A stretch of 64,000 nt of DNA from Pseudonocardia parietis. Its GTDB lineage: Bacteria > Actinomycetota > Actinomycetes > Mycobacteriales > Pseudonocardiaceae. Location: positions 6,014,001 to 6,078,000 of the forward strand of contig NZ_JAGINU010000001.1 of the NCBI RefSeq assembly GCF_017876315.1, in the 5' to 3' direction. The notes under the pieces were generated by a model. That model saw only the letters and a program-made list of their open reading frames with translations, did not search any database and was not told the DNA's origin. Each line of letters opens with the position of its first letter. Within the stretch, counting starts at the first letter, position 1. A program made the position numbers and the translations under genes. This document shows positions 48,920 through 55,851 of the stretch, piece by piece.

Positions 48920-49020
48920 CTCAGTAGCGACGTTCGCTGCCGCAAGCTCCGCTCAGTAGCGACGTTCGCTGCCGCAAGCTCCGCTCAGTAGCGACGTTCG
49001 CTGCCGCAAGCTCCGCTCAG
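48920..49020. repeat. Three identical 32-bp tandem repeats at the acyltransferase 3' end
   Basis: Units 48920-48951, 48952-48983 and 48984-49015 are identical (CTCAGTAGCGACGTTCGC..., then CGCAAGCTCCG), plus a fourth CTCAG at 49016-49020 holding the stop of the minus-strand gene (TCA at 49017). Each unit has a small hairpin, AGCGA-CG-TTCGCT. There are no spacers of CRISPR type. Related units lie at the ribF end (27320). Confidence 0.85.
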
Positions 49021-50246
49021 CGCACGGCCGGGCGCACCGCCCACCGGCCGGGCAGGTCGTAGAGCCAGCCGGCCCGGGCGGCGGTCAGCGCCCGGTGCGC
49101 GCCGAGCGTGACCACGACGGCGAGCGCGGTGACCGCCCCGACCAGCGCGTACTGCGCCGCAACGGGGAGCCGCACCCCGGTGAGCAGAGCGGTCACCCCG
49201 CCGATCACCAGGATGTTCGTCAGGTAGATCGGCAGGGTGCGCCGGCCGAGTGCCACCGCGACCGCGCCGATCCGCCACCGGGCGAGCTGGGCGGCGACGA
49301 GCACCCCACCCCCGACCGCGAGCAGGTTCAAGGCGAACGCGACACCGGGGATCTCCCGCACTCCCAGCACGACCGACGCGGCGGCGGCACCGGCGGCGAG
49401 CACACCGGCGACGAGCACCCGCAGCGGCGACGTCGCGGCCGCCAACCGCTCGACGAGCGCGCGGCCGTGCCAGCCGAGCACGAAGAAGAACGCGTAGCGG
49501 GCCATGAACTCCCAGGCCATCGATGCGAACTCGAGCGTCCCCGCCCCCACCAGCCCGCTGAGCACGCCGGTCGCGACGAGCAGCACCGTGGCCGGGACCC
49601 GGCGCAACGCCCGCGCCGCGACCGAGAAGACGGCGAGCGCGTACAGGAACCACATCGACGGCGCCGGGATCACCGGGCTGAGCAGCAGTCCGGCCCAGCT
49701 CTGCGTGGCGAGCTCCGGGGCGGTGCCGGCGGGCAGCGCGGAGAGCACCGCGAACTGGACCGCGGTCCACAGCGCGTAGAGCCAGCCGAAGAGCGCGACC
49801 CGCCGGTGCAGCAGCACCCGCCACGGGCGGGCCAGCACGGCGGCCAGGAACAGGCCCGACGCCAGGAAGAACAGTGGCATCCGCAGCGATGCCAGGGCCG
49901 TGTTCAGCATGCCGAGCGGGCCGGGCACCAGGCCGCGCGGCTCCAGGAACATCACCACGTGGTGCAGCACCACCAGGACGATGCAGAGCCCTTTGGCCGC
50001 GTCGACCCAGGCGGTCCGGCCGGGGATGCGGTCGTCGCCCGGGCGGCGCGGCGGCGGGAAACCGGCGGGCACAGTGGGCGCCGGGCGCACTGCGGGCGCC
50101 GGGGACCCTGCGGGCGCCGGGGACCCTGCGGGCGCCGGGGGCACAGCGAGCACTGGGGGCACTGGGGGCACTGGGGGCACTGGGGGCACGGTGCCGAGCG
50201 GGGCGATCCGCACGGCGCTGCCGGTCTCGGCACGGTGGCGAGCCAT
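49017..50246 (-). CDS. Acyltransferase 3 family membrane protein
   Basis: A 409-residue protein of the acyltransferase-3 (OafA/NodX-like) family, which acylates sugars or lipids at the membrane. After a 75-residue Pro-rich N-terminus it shows the typical RTAWVDAAKGLCIVLVVLHH (about 76-95; the His pair is the presumed active site) and SLRMPLFFLASGLFLAAVLA, then about ten membrane helices. The N-terminus is built of repeats (PPVPPVPPVPPV, then APAGSPAPAGSPAP) encoded by in-frame minisatellites. ATG 50246 has GGAGG. The stop lies in a 32-bp tandem repeat. Confidence 0.88.
   Translation of the reverse strand: MARHRAETGSAVRIAPLGTVPPVPPVPPVPPVLAVPPAPAGSPAPAGSPAPAVRPAPTVPAGFPPPRRPGDDRIPGRTAWVDAAKGLCIVLVVLHHVVMFLEPRGLVPGPLGMLNTALASLRMPLFFLASGLFLAAVLARPWRVLLHRRVALFGWLYALWTAVQFAVLSALPAGTAPELATQSWAGLLLSPVIPAPSMWFLYALAVFSVAARALRRVPATVLLVATGVLSGLVGAGTLEFASMAWEFMARYAFFFVLGWHGRALVERLAAATSPLRVLVAGVLAAGAAAASVVLGVREIPGVAFALNLLAVGGGVLVAAQLARWRIGAVAVALGRRTLPIYLTNILVIGGVTALLTGVRLPVAAQYALVGAVTALAVVVTLGAHRALTAARAGWLYDLPGRWAVRPAVR
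50092..50187. repeat. In-frame minisatellites in the acyltransferase N-terminus
   Basis: ACTGGGGGC is repeated four times without change (50152-50187; 9 bp, PPV-type repeats). An 18-bp unit (core GCGCCGGGGACCCTGCGG) is repeated two to three times at about 50092-50140 (PAGSPA repeats). Both periods are multiples of three, so copy changes keep the frame. Confidence 0.75.
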
Positions 50247-50343
50247 GCGTCCTCCGTCGTCGGCGACCAGGGGCCTGCGGGACCCTAGGGCAAACTCCCT
50301 GAGACGACACTGAGGGCCCGCCGGGACGACGCAGGCCTGCTGG

Positions 50344-51486
50344 TCAGGGCGCCGGTTCGGCCAGCAGCTCCCCGAGCAACCGCGCGACGAGGGGGGTCTC
50401 GACGAGGAACCCGTCGTGTCCGTACGGCGAGTCGATCACCTTGAGCGGATCGGCGTGCGGGATCCCCGCGGCCAGCTCCTCCTGCTCGGCGAGCGGGTAC
50501 AGCCGGTCGGAGGTGACCCCGGCGACGTAGGTCCTGGCCCGCACCCGGCTCAGCGCCGAGGCCACCCCACCGCGGTCCAGACCCACGTCGTGGTGGTTCA
50601 TGAGCTGGGTCAGCCGGACGTAGGACGCCGCGTCGAACCGGTTCACCAGCTTGTTCGCATGATGGTCCAGGTAGGACTCGACGGCGTAGCGACCGCCCGC
50701 GAACGGGTCCTCGTCGCCCTGCCGGTCGCGGCCGAACCGGGTCGCGAGCTCCTCGCCCGAGCGGTAGCTCAGGTGCGCGATCCGGCGGGCGACGCCGAGG
50801 CCGCGCCACGGGCCCTCTGCCTCGTCGTGGTAGTCACCGCCGTGCCAGTGCGGGTCGGCCCGGATGGCCTCGATCTGCGGGTTCGCCCAGCCGATCTGGT
50901 CCGCCGACGTCGCCGCGGGCCCGGCCAGCAGGAACACCCGCTGCACCCGGTCCGGCTCGGTCGCCGCCCACTCCAGGGACCGCATCGACCCCATCGACCC
51001 GCCGATGACACAGGCGAACGCGTCGATGCCGAGCGCGTCGGCGAGGTGCTGCTCGGCGGCCACCGTGTCCCGCACGGTCACCGTCGGGAAGCGGCTCCCC
51101 CACGGCCTGCCGTCCGGTGCGGTGCTCGCCGGACCGGTGCTGCCCTGGCAGCCACCGATCGCGTTCGGGGCGACGACGAACCAGCGGGACGGGTCCAGCG
51201 GCCCACCCGGCACGATCAGCCCCGGCCACCATCCGGCCGTCGGGTGCCCGGGGCCTGCCGGGCCCTCGATGTGGGTGTCCCCGGTGAGGGCGTGCAGCAC
51301 GAGGACGGCGTTGGAGCCGTCCGGCGCGAGCTCGCCCCAGGTCTGGTACGACAGCCGGACGGCGGGTAGCTCACCGCCCGCCTGCAGTTTCAGCGGGGCG
51401 GGCAGATCGAGGAACCGGCGGTGGCCGGGGTCGTCCCCCTCCCGCCAGGCGCCGCTGGCGGGAGGGAGACGGTCGGTGCTGGTCAA
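50344..51486 (-). CDS. metX: Homoserine O-acetyltransferase
   Basis: A 380-residue alpha/beta-hydrolase that activates homoserine for methionine synthesis. Conserved: RLSYQTWGELAPDGSNAVLV (about 44-63), LHALTGDTHIEG, NAIGGCQGSTGPAS, the nucleophile Ser in IGGSMGSMRSLEWA (about 162-175), the Asp in TSDRLYPLAEQEE and the His in DSPYGHDGFLVE. The frame opens with TTG at 51486 and no nearby ATG or GTG exists, so TTG is the likely start. It lies 39 bases after metY on the same strand, forming a metY-metX operon. Confidence 0.93.
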   Translation of the reverse strand: MTSTDRLPPASGAWREGDDPGHRRFLDLPAPLKLQAGGELPAVRLSYQTWGELAPDGSNAVLVLHALTGDTHIEGPAGPGHPTAGWWPGLIVPGGPLDPSRWFVVAPNAIGGCQGSTGPASTAPDGRPWGSRFPTVTVRDTVAAEQHLADALGIDAFACVIGGSMGSMRSLEWAATEPDRVQRVFLLAGPAATSADQIGWANPQIEAIRADPHWHGGDYHDEAEGPWRGLGVARRIAHLSYRSGEELATRFGRDRQGDEDPFAGGRYAVESYLDHHANKLVNRFDAASYVRLTQLMNHHDVGLDRGGVASALSRVRARTYVAGVTSDRLYPLAEQEELAAGIPHADPLKVIDSPYGHDGFLVETPLVARLLGELLAEPAP

Positions 51487-51525
51487 CCCGTCCGCCCTGC
51501 TGATGGTTCGTTCCGCAAGCTTCTC

Positions 51526-52836
51526 TCACACGCCCTTCGACGCCCGGAAGCCCGTGTCCAGGTCTGCCTTGATGTCCTCGATGCCCTCCAGGCCCACCGA
51601 CAGCCGGACCAGGCCCGGGGCGACACCGGCGGCCAGCTGCTCCTCACCGGAGAGCTGGCTGTGCGTGGTGGACGCCGGGTGGATCACCAGGCTGCGGACG
51701 TCGCCGATGTTGGCGAGGTGGCTGTGCAGCTCGAGGGCGTCGACGAACTTGCGACCGGCCTCGACACCGCCGCGCAACTCGAACGACACGATCGCACCGC
51801 CGCCCTTCGGCAGGTAGCGCTTCTGCAGCGCATGCCACGGGCTCGACGGCAGGCCGGCGTAGTGCACCTTCTCGACCTCGTCGCGCTGCTCCAGCCACTC
51901 GGCGAGGGCCTGGGCGTTCTCGTTGTGCCGCTCGATCCGCAGCGACAGCGTCTCGATCCCCTGCAGCAGCAGGAAGCTGCTGTGCGGCGAGATGGCCGGG
52001 CCGAGGTCACGCAACAGCTGCACCCGCAGCTTGATCAGGTACGACTGCGGGCCGAGGGCCTCCCAGTAGTTCAGCCCGTGGTAGCTCGGGTCCGGCGTGG
52101 TGAGACCGGGGTACCGCTCCGCCTGGGAGCCCCAGTCGAAGTTCCCGGAGTCGACGACGACGCCACCGATCGTGGTGCCGTGGCCGCCGAGGAACTTCGT
52201 GGCCGAGTGGACCACGATGTCGGCGCCGTGCTCGAGCGGACGCAGCAGGTACGGCGACGGGATCGTGTTGTCGACCATCAGCGGCACACCGTGGTCGTGC
52301 GCGACCTGCGCGACGGCGGCGATGTCGAGCACGTTGCCGCGCGGGTTGCCCAGCGTCTCGCCGTAGAGCACCTTGGTGTTCGGCCGGATCTCGGCCTTCC
52401 ACGCCTCGGGGTCGTCCGGGTCGTCGACGAACGAGACCTCGATCCCCATCTTCGGGAACGTGTAGTGGAACAGGTTGTAGGTGCCGCCGTAGAGCGACGA
52501 CGACGAGACGATGTGCGACCCGGCCTCGGCGATGTTCAGCAGCGCGAGGGTCTGCGCCGCCTGCCCGGAGGCGAACGCGACCGCCCCGATACCGCCCTCG
52601 AGGGCCGCCACCCGCTGCTCCAGGACGTCCTGGGTCGGGTTCATGATCCGGGTGTAGATGTTGCCGAGCTCGGCCAGGCCGAACAGGTTCGCGGCGTGCT
52701 CGGTGTCCCGGAACGCGTACGACGTCGTCTGGTAGATCGGGGTCGCCCGGGCGCCCGTGGTCGGGTCCGGGGCGGCACCGGCGTGCACCTGCTTGGTCTC
52801 GAAGGACCAGGAGGCGGTCGGGTCGGGGTCGGTCAT
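51526..52836 (-). CDS. metY: O-acetylhomoserine sulfhydrylase (bifunctional OAH/OAS type)
   Basis: A 436-residue PLP enzyme making homocysteine from O-acetylhomoserine and sulfide. Core: FETKQVHAGAAPDPTTGARA (about 12-31), PIYQTTSYAF, YTRIMNPTQDVLEQRVAALE and the PLP-Lys in DIVVHSATKFLGGHG (about 203-217). The long form (about 430 residues) distinguishes it from cystathionine gamma-synthase. ATG 52836 has GAGGAG. Its 208-base leader encodes a Cys-containing peptide with an overlapping hairpin, so expression probably responds to cysteine supply. Confidence 0.94.
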   Translation of the reverse strand: MTDPDPTASWSFETKQVHAGAAPDPTTGARATPIYQTTSYAFRDTEHAANLFGLAELGNIYTRIMNPTQDVLEQRVAALEGGIGAVAFASGQAAQTLALLNIAEAGSHIVSSSSLYGGTYNLFHYTFPKMGIEVSFVDDPDDPEAWKAEIRPNTKVLYGETLGNPRGNVLDIAAVAQVAHDHGVPLMVDNTIPSPYLLRPLEHGADIVVHSATKFLGGHGTTIGGVVVDSGNFDWGSQAERYPGLTTPDPSYHGLNYWEALGPQSYLIKLRVQLLRDLGPAISPHSSFLLLQGIETLSLRIERHNENAQALAEWLEQRDEVEKVHYAGLPSSPWHALQKRYLPKGGGAIVSFELRGGVEAGRKFVDALELHSHLANIGDVRSLVIHPASTTHSQLSGEEQLAAGVAPGLVRLSVGLEGIEDIKADLDTGFRASKGV

Positions 52837-52857
52837 GGAGGGAACTCCTCGGTGTCG

Positions 52858-52910
52858 GCCGGCACCGTCGGCGGTCGGTGCCGATCACCTCGTGGATCGG
52901 CGCGTGACAC
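52858..52910 (-). promoter_or_regulatory. Hairpins next to the metY ribosome site
   Basis: On the minus strand GCCGATC...GATCGGC (about 52881-52902) and GGCACCG...CGGTGCC (about 52862-52883) are consecutive stem-loops just before GAGGAG. They could form or be displaced depending on the upstream leader hairpin. Confidence 0.4.
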
Positions 52911-52957
52911 CCGCGGCGTCGGCGGTGTTGTCGGGGCGGATCGGGCGTGCGGCCCGG

Positions 52958-52999
52958 ACGAGCGCGGGGTCAGCGGCAGGGACGACAGGCCGCGCTCGT
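52958..52999 (-). promoter_or_regulatory. Attenuator-type hairpin overlapping the Cys leader peptide
   Basis: Perfect 10-bp arms ACGAGCGCGG (complement of 52990-52999) and CCGCGCTCGT (complement of 52958-52967) with a 22-base loop. The 5' arm covers leader codons just before Cys20, and the loop holds the codons for Cys20 and Cys23 and the stop. A ribosome stalled at these Cys codons would melt the stem. Confidence 0.65.
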
Positions 53000-53044
53000 G
53001 ATCCGCATACAGTCGACGTGGAGGCGCGCCACGAGGCAGGTCAC
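52970..53044 (-). CDS. Cysteine-codon leader peptide upstream of metYX
   Basis: A 24-codon frame, GTG to TGA, with Cys at positions 3, 12, 20 and 23. The middle reads ARLHVDCMRITSAACRPCR; HVD followed by SA-A/x-C-R matches the short leader peptides annotated before sulfur-metabolism genes in actinomycetes. TAGGTT (complement of 53052-53057) ends seven bases before the GTG, so the peptide starts at the transcript's 5' end, as in mycobacterial Cys-attenuation ORFs. It lies 133 bases before metY. The peptide itself probably has no function; translation speed at Cys codons would be the signal. Confidence 0.8.
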   Translation of the reverse strand: MTCLVARLHVDCMRITSAACRPCR

Positions 53045-53134
53045 GGGGTCGAACCTAGTCCGGCGGCCCGGTGCACACAACGCCGGGTGGTGGCGTGCGG
53101 GTCGCGGCGCGGGCGGGAACTAGGCTCGGCCGCC
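53045..53134. promoter_or_regulatory. Divergent leaderless promoters, metY leader and yaaA
   Basis: Minus strand: TAGGTT (complement of 53052-53057), seven bases before the leader-peptide GTG. Plus strand: TAGGCT (53121-53126), eight bases before the yaaA GTG. Confidence 0.6.
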
Positions 53135-53884
53135 GTGCTCGTGCTACTGCCGCCCTCGGAGACCAAGCGTGGTGGAGGCGACGGTCCCCCGCTCGACCTG
53201 TCCGCGCTCTCCCACGACGCCGACCTCGGCGGCGTCCGCAAGGAGCTCGCCGGCGAGCTCGTCGCACTCGCCGCGGACCGCCCCGCCGCGCAACGGGCAC
53301 TGGGGCTGTCCGAGGCCCAGCACGGCGAGATCGAACGGAACGCGGCACTGCTGTCCGCGCCGACGACGCCGGCGCTGGACCGCTACACCGGTGTCCTCTA
53401 CGACGCCCTCGACGCAAGCTCGTTCACCGCGGCCACCCGCTCCCGCGCCCGGTCCCGGCTCGCCGTCTGTTCGGCCCTGTTCGGCCTGCTCGGCGCGGAC
53501 GACCCGATCCCGCCCTACCGGCTCTCCTCCTCCTCGAAGCTGCCCGGGTCGGGCACCCTGGCGGCGCGCTGGCGGCCGGCCCTGGACCCGCTGCTCGCGC
53601 GGATCGCCGGCGACGAGCTCGTCGTCGACCTGCGCTCCGGCGGCTACGCGGCACTCGGGGTGGTGCCCGCTGCGGTGACGGTCAACGTCCTGGCCGAGCG
53701 CGCCGACGGCAGCCGGTCGGTGGTCAGCCACCACAACAAGGCGCACAAGGGCGGGTTGGCGCGGCTGCTCGCGACCTCGCGGGCGGAGCCGTCCGACGCG
53801 GCCGCCGTCGCCCGGATCGCGCGCCGGGCCGGGCACGTCGTGGAGCGGACCGGCGACCACATCGATCTGGTGATCCCGGCCTGA
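53135..53884 (+). CDS. yaaA: YaaA family peroxide-stress protein (UPF0246)
   Basis: A 249-residue YaaA/DUF328 protein; in E. coli it lowers free iron during peroxide stress. Core: LVLLPPSETKRGGGDGPPLD (about 2-21; PSxxK is the hallmark), YTGVLYDALDASSFT (about 89-103), SALFGLLGADDPIPPYRL (about 114-131) and SHHNKAHKGGLARLL (about 198-212). GTG 53135 is set by TAGGCT eight bases upstream. It is divergent from the metYX operon. Confidence 0.9.
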   Translation: MLVLLPPSETKRGGGDGPPLDLSALSHDADLGGVRKELAGELVALAADRPAAQRALGLSEAQHGEIERNAALLSAPTTPALDRYTGVLYDALDASSFTAATRSRARSRLAVCSALFGLLGADDPIPPYRLSSSSKLPGSGTLAARWRPALDPLLARIAGDELVVDLRSGGYAALGVVPAAVTVNVLAERADGSRSVVSHHNKAHKGGLARLLATSRAEPSDAAAVARIARRAGHVVERTGDHIDLVIPA

Positions 53885-53902
53885 ACCACCCGGTCTGACA
53901 TC

Positions 53903-53944
53903 TGTCACGGGCCGCCCGTGCGGGTTCGATGCGAACCCGTGACA
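53903..53944 (+). promoter_or_regulatory. Nested mutually exclusive hairpins upstream of the small export gene
   Basis: TGTCACGGG (53903-53911) pairs with CCCGTGACA (53936-53944). Alternatively CGGGTTCG (53921-53928) pairs with CGAACCCG (53932-53939). The two use the same 3' bases. This may be the yaaA terminator or an attenuator for the next gene. Confidence 0.5.
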
Positions 53945-53989
53945 TCCGGGCGTTCCGGACAGACCGGGTCCACCGGGAGCATTCAGACC

Positions 53990-54460
53990 ATGATCGAGCA
54001 GCTGAACACCGTCGTCGACACCCTGCACCCCGTGCTGCAGGTACTGGCCGTGCTGGTGATCGGCACCGTCCCGTTCCTGGAGTCCTACGTCGGTGCGGGC
54101 ATCGGCGCGCTGGCCGGCATGCCGGTCGCGCTGGCGATCGTGGCCGCGGTGCTCGGGAACCTGCTCGCGCTGGCCGCGGCGATGTGGCTGGGTGGCCGGG
54201 CCCGGCGCGGCCTGACGAAGGGCCGCGCGACGCCGCCGAGCGAGCGCCGGCGCAAGCTCATCGCCCGGGTCGACCGGTACGGCGTCCCGGTCGCGTCGCT
54301 GCTCGCGCCGACCCTGATGGCGATCTCGCTCACCGCCTTCGCGATGGTCGCCGCGGGGCTCGACCGGCGGCAGGTCCTGGTGTGGCAGACGATCACGGTC
54401 GTCGTGTGGGGCGTGCTGTTCGGGGTCCTCGGGCTGGGCGTGCTGAGCGCCCTGGGCTGA
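53990..54460 (+). CDS. Small multidrug export family protein
   Basis: A 156-residue membrane protein with four hydrophobic segments, of the small multidrug-export family (COG2426-like). VLAVLVIGTVPFLESYVGAG (about 19-38), with a Pro-x-x-E pattern inside the first helix, is characteristic. It is followed by PVALAIVAAVLGNLLALAAA, a basic loop (RARRGLTKGRATPPSERRRK) and VASLLAPTLMAISLTAFAMV. Real substrate unknown. ATG 53990 has GGGAGC. It is preceded by nested hairpins. Confidence 0.75.
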   Translation: MIEQLNTVVDTLHPVLQVLAVLVIGTVPFLESYVGAGIGALAGMPVALAIVAAVLGNLLALAAAMWLGGRARRGLTKGRATPPSERRRKLIARVDRYGVPVASLLAPTLMAISLTAFAMVAAGLDRRQVLVWQTITVVVWGVLFGVLGLGVLSALG

Positions 54461-54720
54461 CTGCCGCCCCGCACCGGCCGGGCTCGAAAACCGGTGGCGG
54501 CCGGGGCTGCGGTCGCGGCAGGGTGTCCCGAGCCGGAGGGACCGGCGCGCGGCTCGCCCGCGCGACAGGACGGGGAGGTGCGTACCGATGGCCGTCGACC
54601 GTGCCCGGGTGCACGCTGCGCGCCCGCTCCGCCCGTCCCCGCCCCGCGGCTGACCCGGCACCTGCGCGCGAGCGCGTCGGCCGGCCGCGCGGCACCCTGC
54701 CGCCCTCCGGAGCCCCCCGA

Positions 54721-55650
54721 GTGCATTCCTCCCGTCAGACCGAACCCGTCCGACGCCGTCGCCGCCGCTTCGACGACGAGGACACCCCCATCCGTCCGGC
54801 GCCCGCCACTGACGGCCGGGCCGATCCATCCGACCTGGACGGGCGGGCCGGGCACGACCCGGACGCCCCGCCCGACGGCGACCGCTGGAGCACCTGGCCG
54901 TCGATCCGCGCCGGGTCGCGCGGGCCCCGCCCGTGGCCGTCCTGGCTGGTCACCGAATCCGGCGCCGTCGACCGCGAGCGCGGGGTGCTCAAGACCGGCA
55001 AGGAGGCCGACGTCCATCTCGTCGAGCGCGGCCTGCCCGGCCGTCCGGGGCTGCTGCTCGCCGCCAAGCGCTACCGCGATCCCGCGCACCGCCTGTTCCA
55101 CCGCGACGCCGGTTACCTGGAGGGCCGCCGGGTCCGCCGGTCCCGGGAGAACCGGGCGATGGCCGGGCGCACCGCCGTCGGCCGCGAGATGATCGCGGCC
55201 CGGTGGGCGGACGCCGAGTTCGCCGCGCTGTCCCGGTTGCACCTGGCCGGCGCACCCGTCCCGTACCCGGTGTCGGTGTCCGGCACCGAGGTGCTGCTCG
55301 AGTTCCTGGGCACGCCCGACGGCGTCGCGGCGCCCCGGCTCGCCGCGACGCGCCCCGGGCCGGACGAGCTCCACGCGCTGTGGGGCGAGCTCGCGGACGC
55401 GCTCGGGCTCCTCGCCGACCTGGGCCACACGCACGGGGACCTGTCCGCCTACAACGTCCTGGTGCACGGCGGCCGACCGGTGCTGATCGACCTCCCCCAG
55501 GTGGTCGACGTCGTCGCGAACCCGCAGGGGCCCGGATTCCTGGAGCGCGACGTCCGGCGGATCGGGGACTGGTTCACCGCCCGTGGCCTGGATCCCGCCG
55601 CCCCGGACGCCCTGCTCACGGAACTGCGCGAACGGGTGCGGCTCGGGTGA
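54721..55650 (+). CDS. RIO1-type atypical serine kinase
   Basis: A 309-residue RIO-family protein kinase/ATPase. A charged N-terminus (1-80, RRRRRRFDDED) leads to a TESGAVDRERGVLKTGKEAD flexible ATP loop (about 79-98), the Lys in LLLAAKRYRDPAHRLF and FAALSRLHLAGAPVPYP. The catalytic loop is THGDLSAYNVLVHGG (about 238-252) and the metal-binding Asp is in PVLIDLPQVVD. Eukaryotic and archaeal RIO1 act in small-subunit maturation; the bacterial role is not known. Start GTG 54721; an upstream extension lacks homology. A DEAD-box helicase follows. Confidence 0.85.
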   Translation: MHSSRQTEPVRRRRRRFDDEDTPIRPAPATDGRADPSDLDGRAGHDPDAPPDGDRWSTWPSIRAGSRGPRPWPSWLVTESGAVDRERGVLKTGKEADVHLVERGLPGRPGLLLAAKRYRDPAHRLFHRDAGYLEGRRVRRSRENRAMAGRTAVGREMIAARWADAEFAALSRLHLAGAPVPYPVSVSGTEVLLEFLGTPDGVAAPRLAATRPGPDELHALWGELADALGLLADLGHTHGDLSAYNVLVHGGRPVLIDLPQVVDVVANPQGPGFLERDVRRIGDWFTARGLDPAAPDALLTELRERVRLG

Positions 55651-55851
55651 GGTCGGTAACCCGGCGCGATCAGGCACCCGGCCGGGGCGTAGCGTCGACG
55701 GACGAGCGCCCGGCCCTAGCCGGCCGGGCCGAGCCTTTCCCATCACGGAGCGCGCGCCGCGAGGACGCCGTGCCGCGCCCGGGCCCGTCGGCCGAGCATT
55801 CCTCCCCCAGCGAGGTCTCCGCAGGACGTGCCACGTCACGCGAGGAGACCT
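55651..55851. promoter_or_regulatory. Leader of the DEAD-box helicase gene
   Basis: About 200 bases without a gene. GCCCGGCC-CTAGCC-GGCCGGGC (about 55709-55730) is a strong stem. CATTCCTCC occurs here (about 55797) and at the RIO start (54724). No cold-shock element could be recognised. Confidence 0.35.

Noticed and set aside
48920..49020. Possible mini-CRISPR
   Set aside because: The 32-bp units are directly adjacent with no spacers, and no cas gene is near.
52837..53060. SAM riboswitch before metY
   Set aside because: No SAM-I, SAM-II or SAM-IV core could be traced in the leader; the Cys-codon frame and attenuator stem explain it better.
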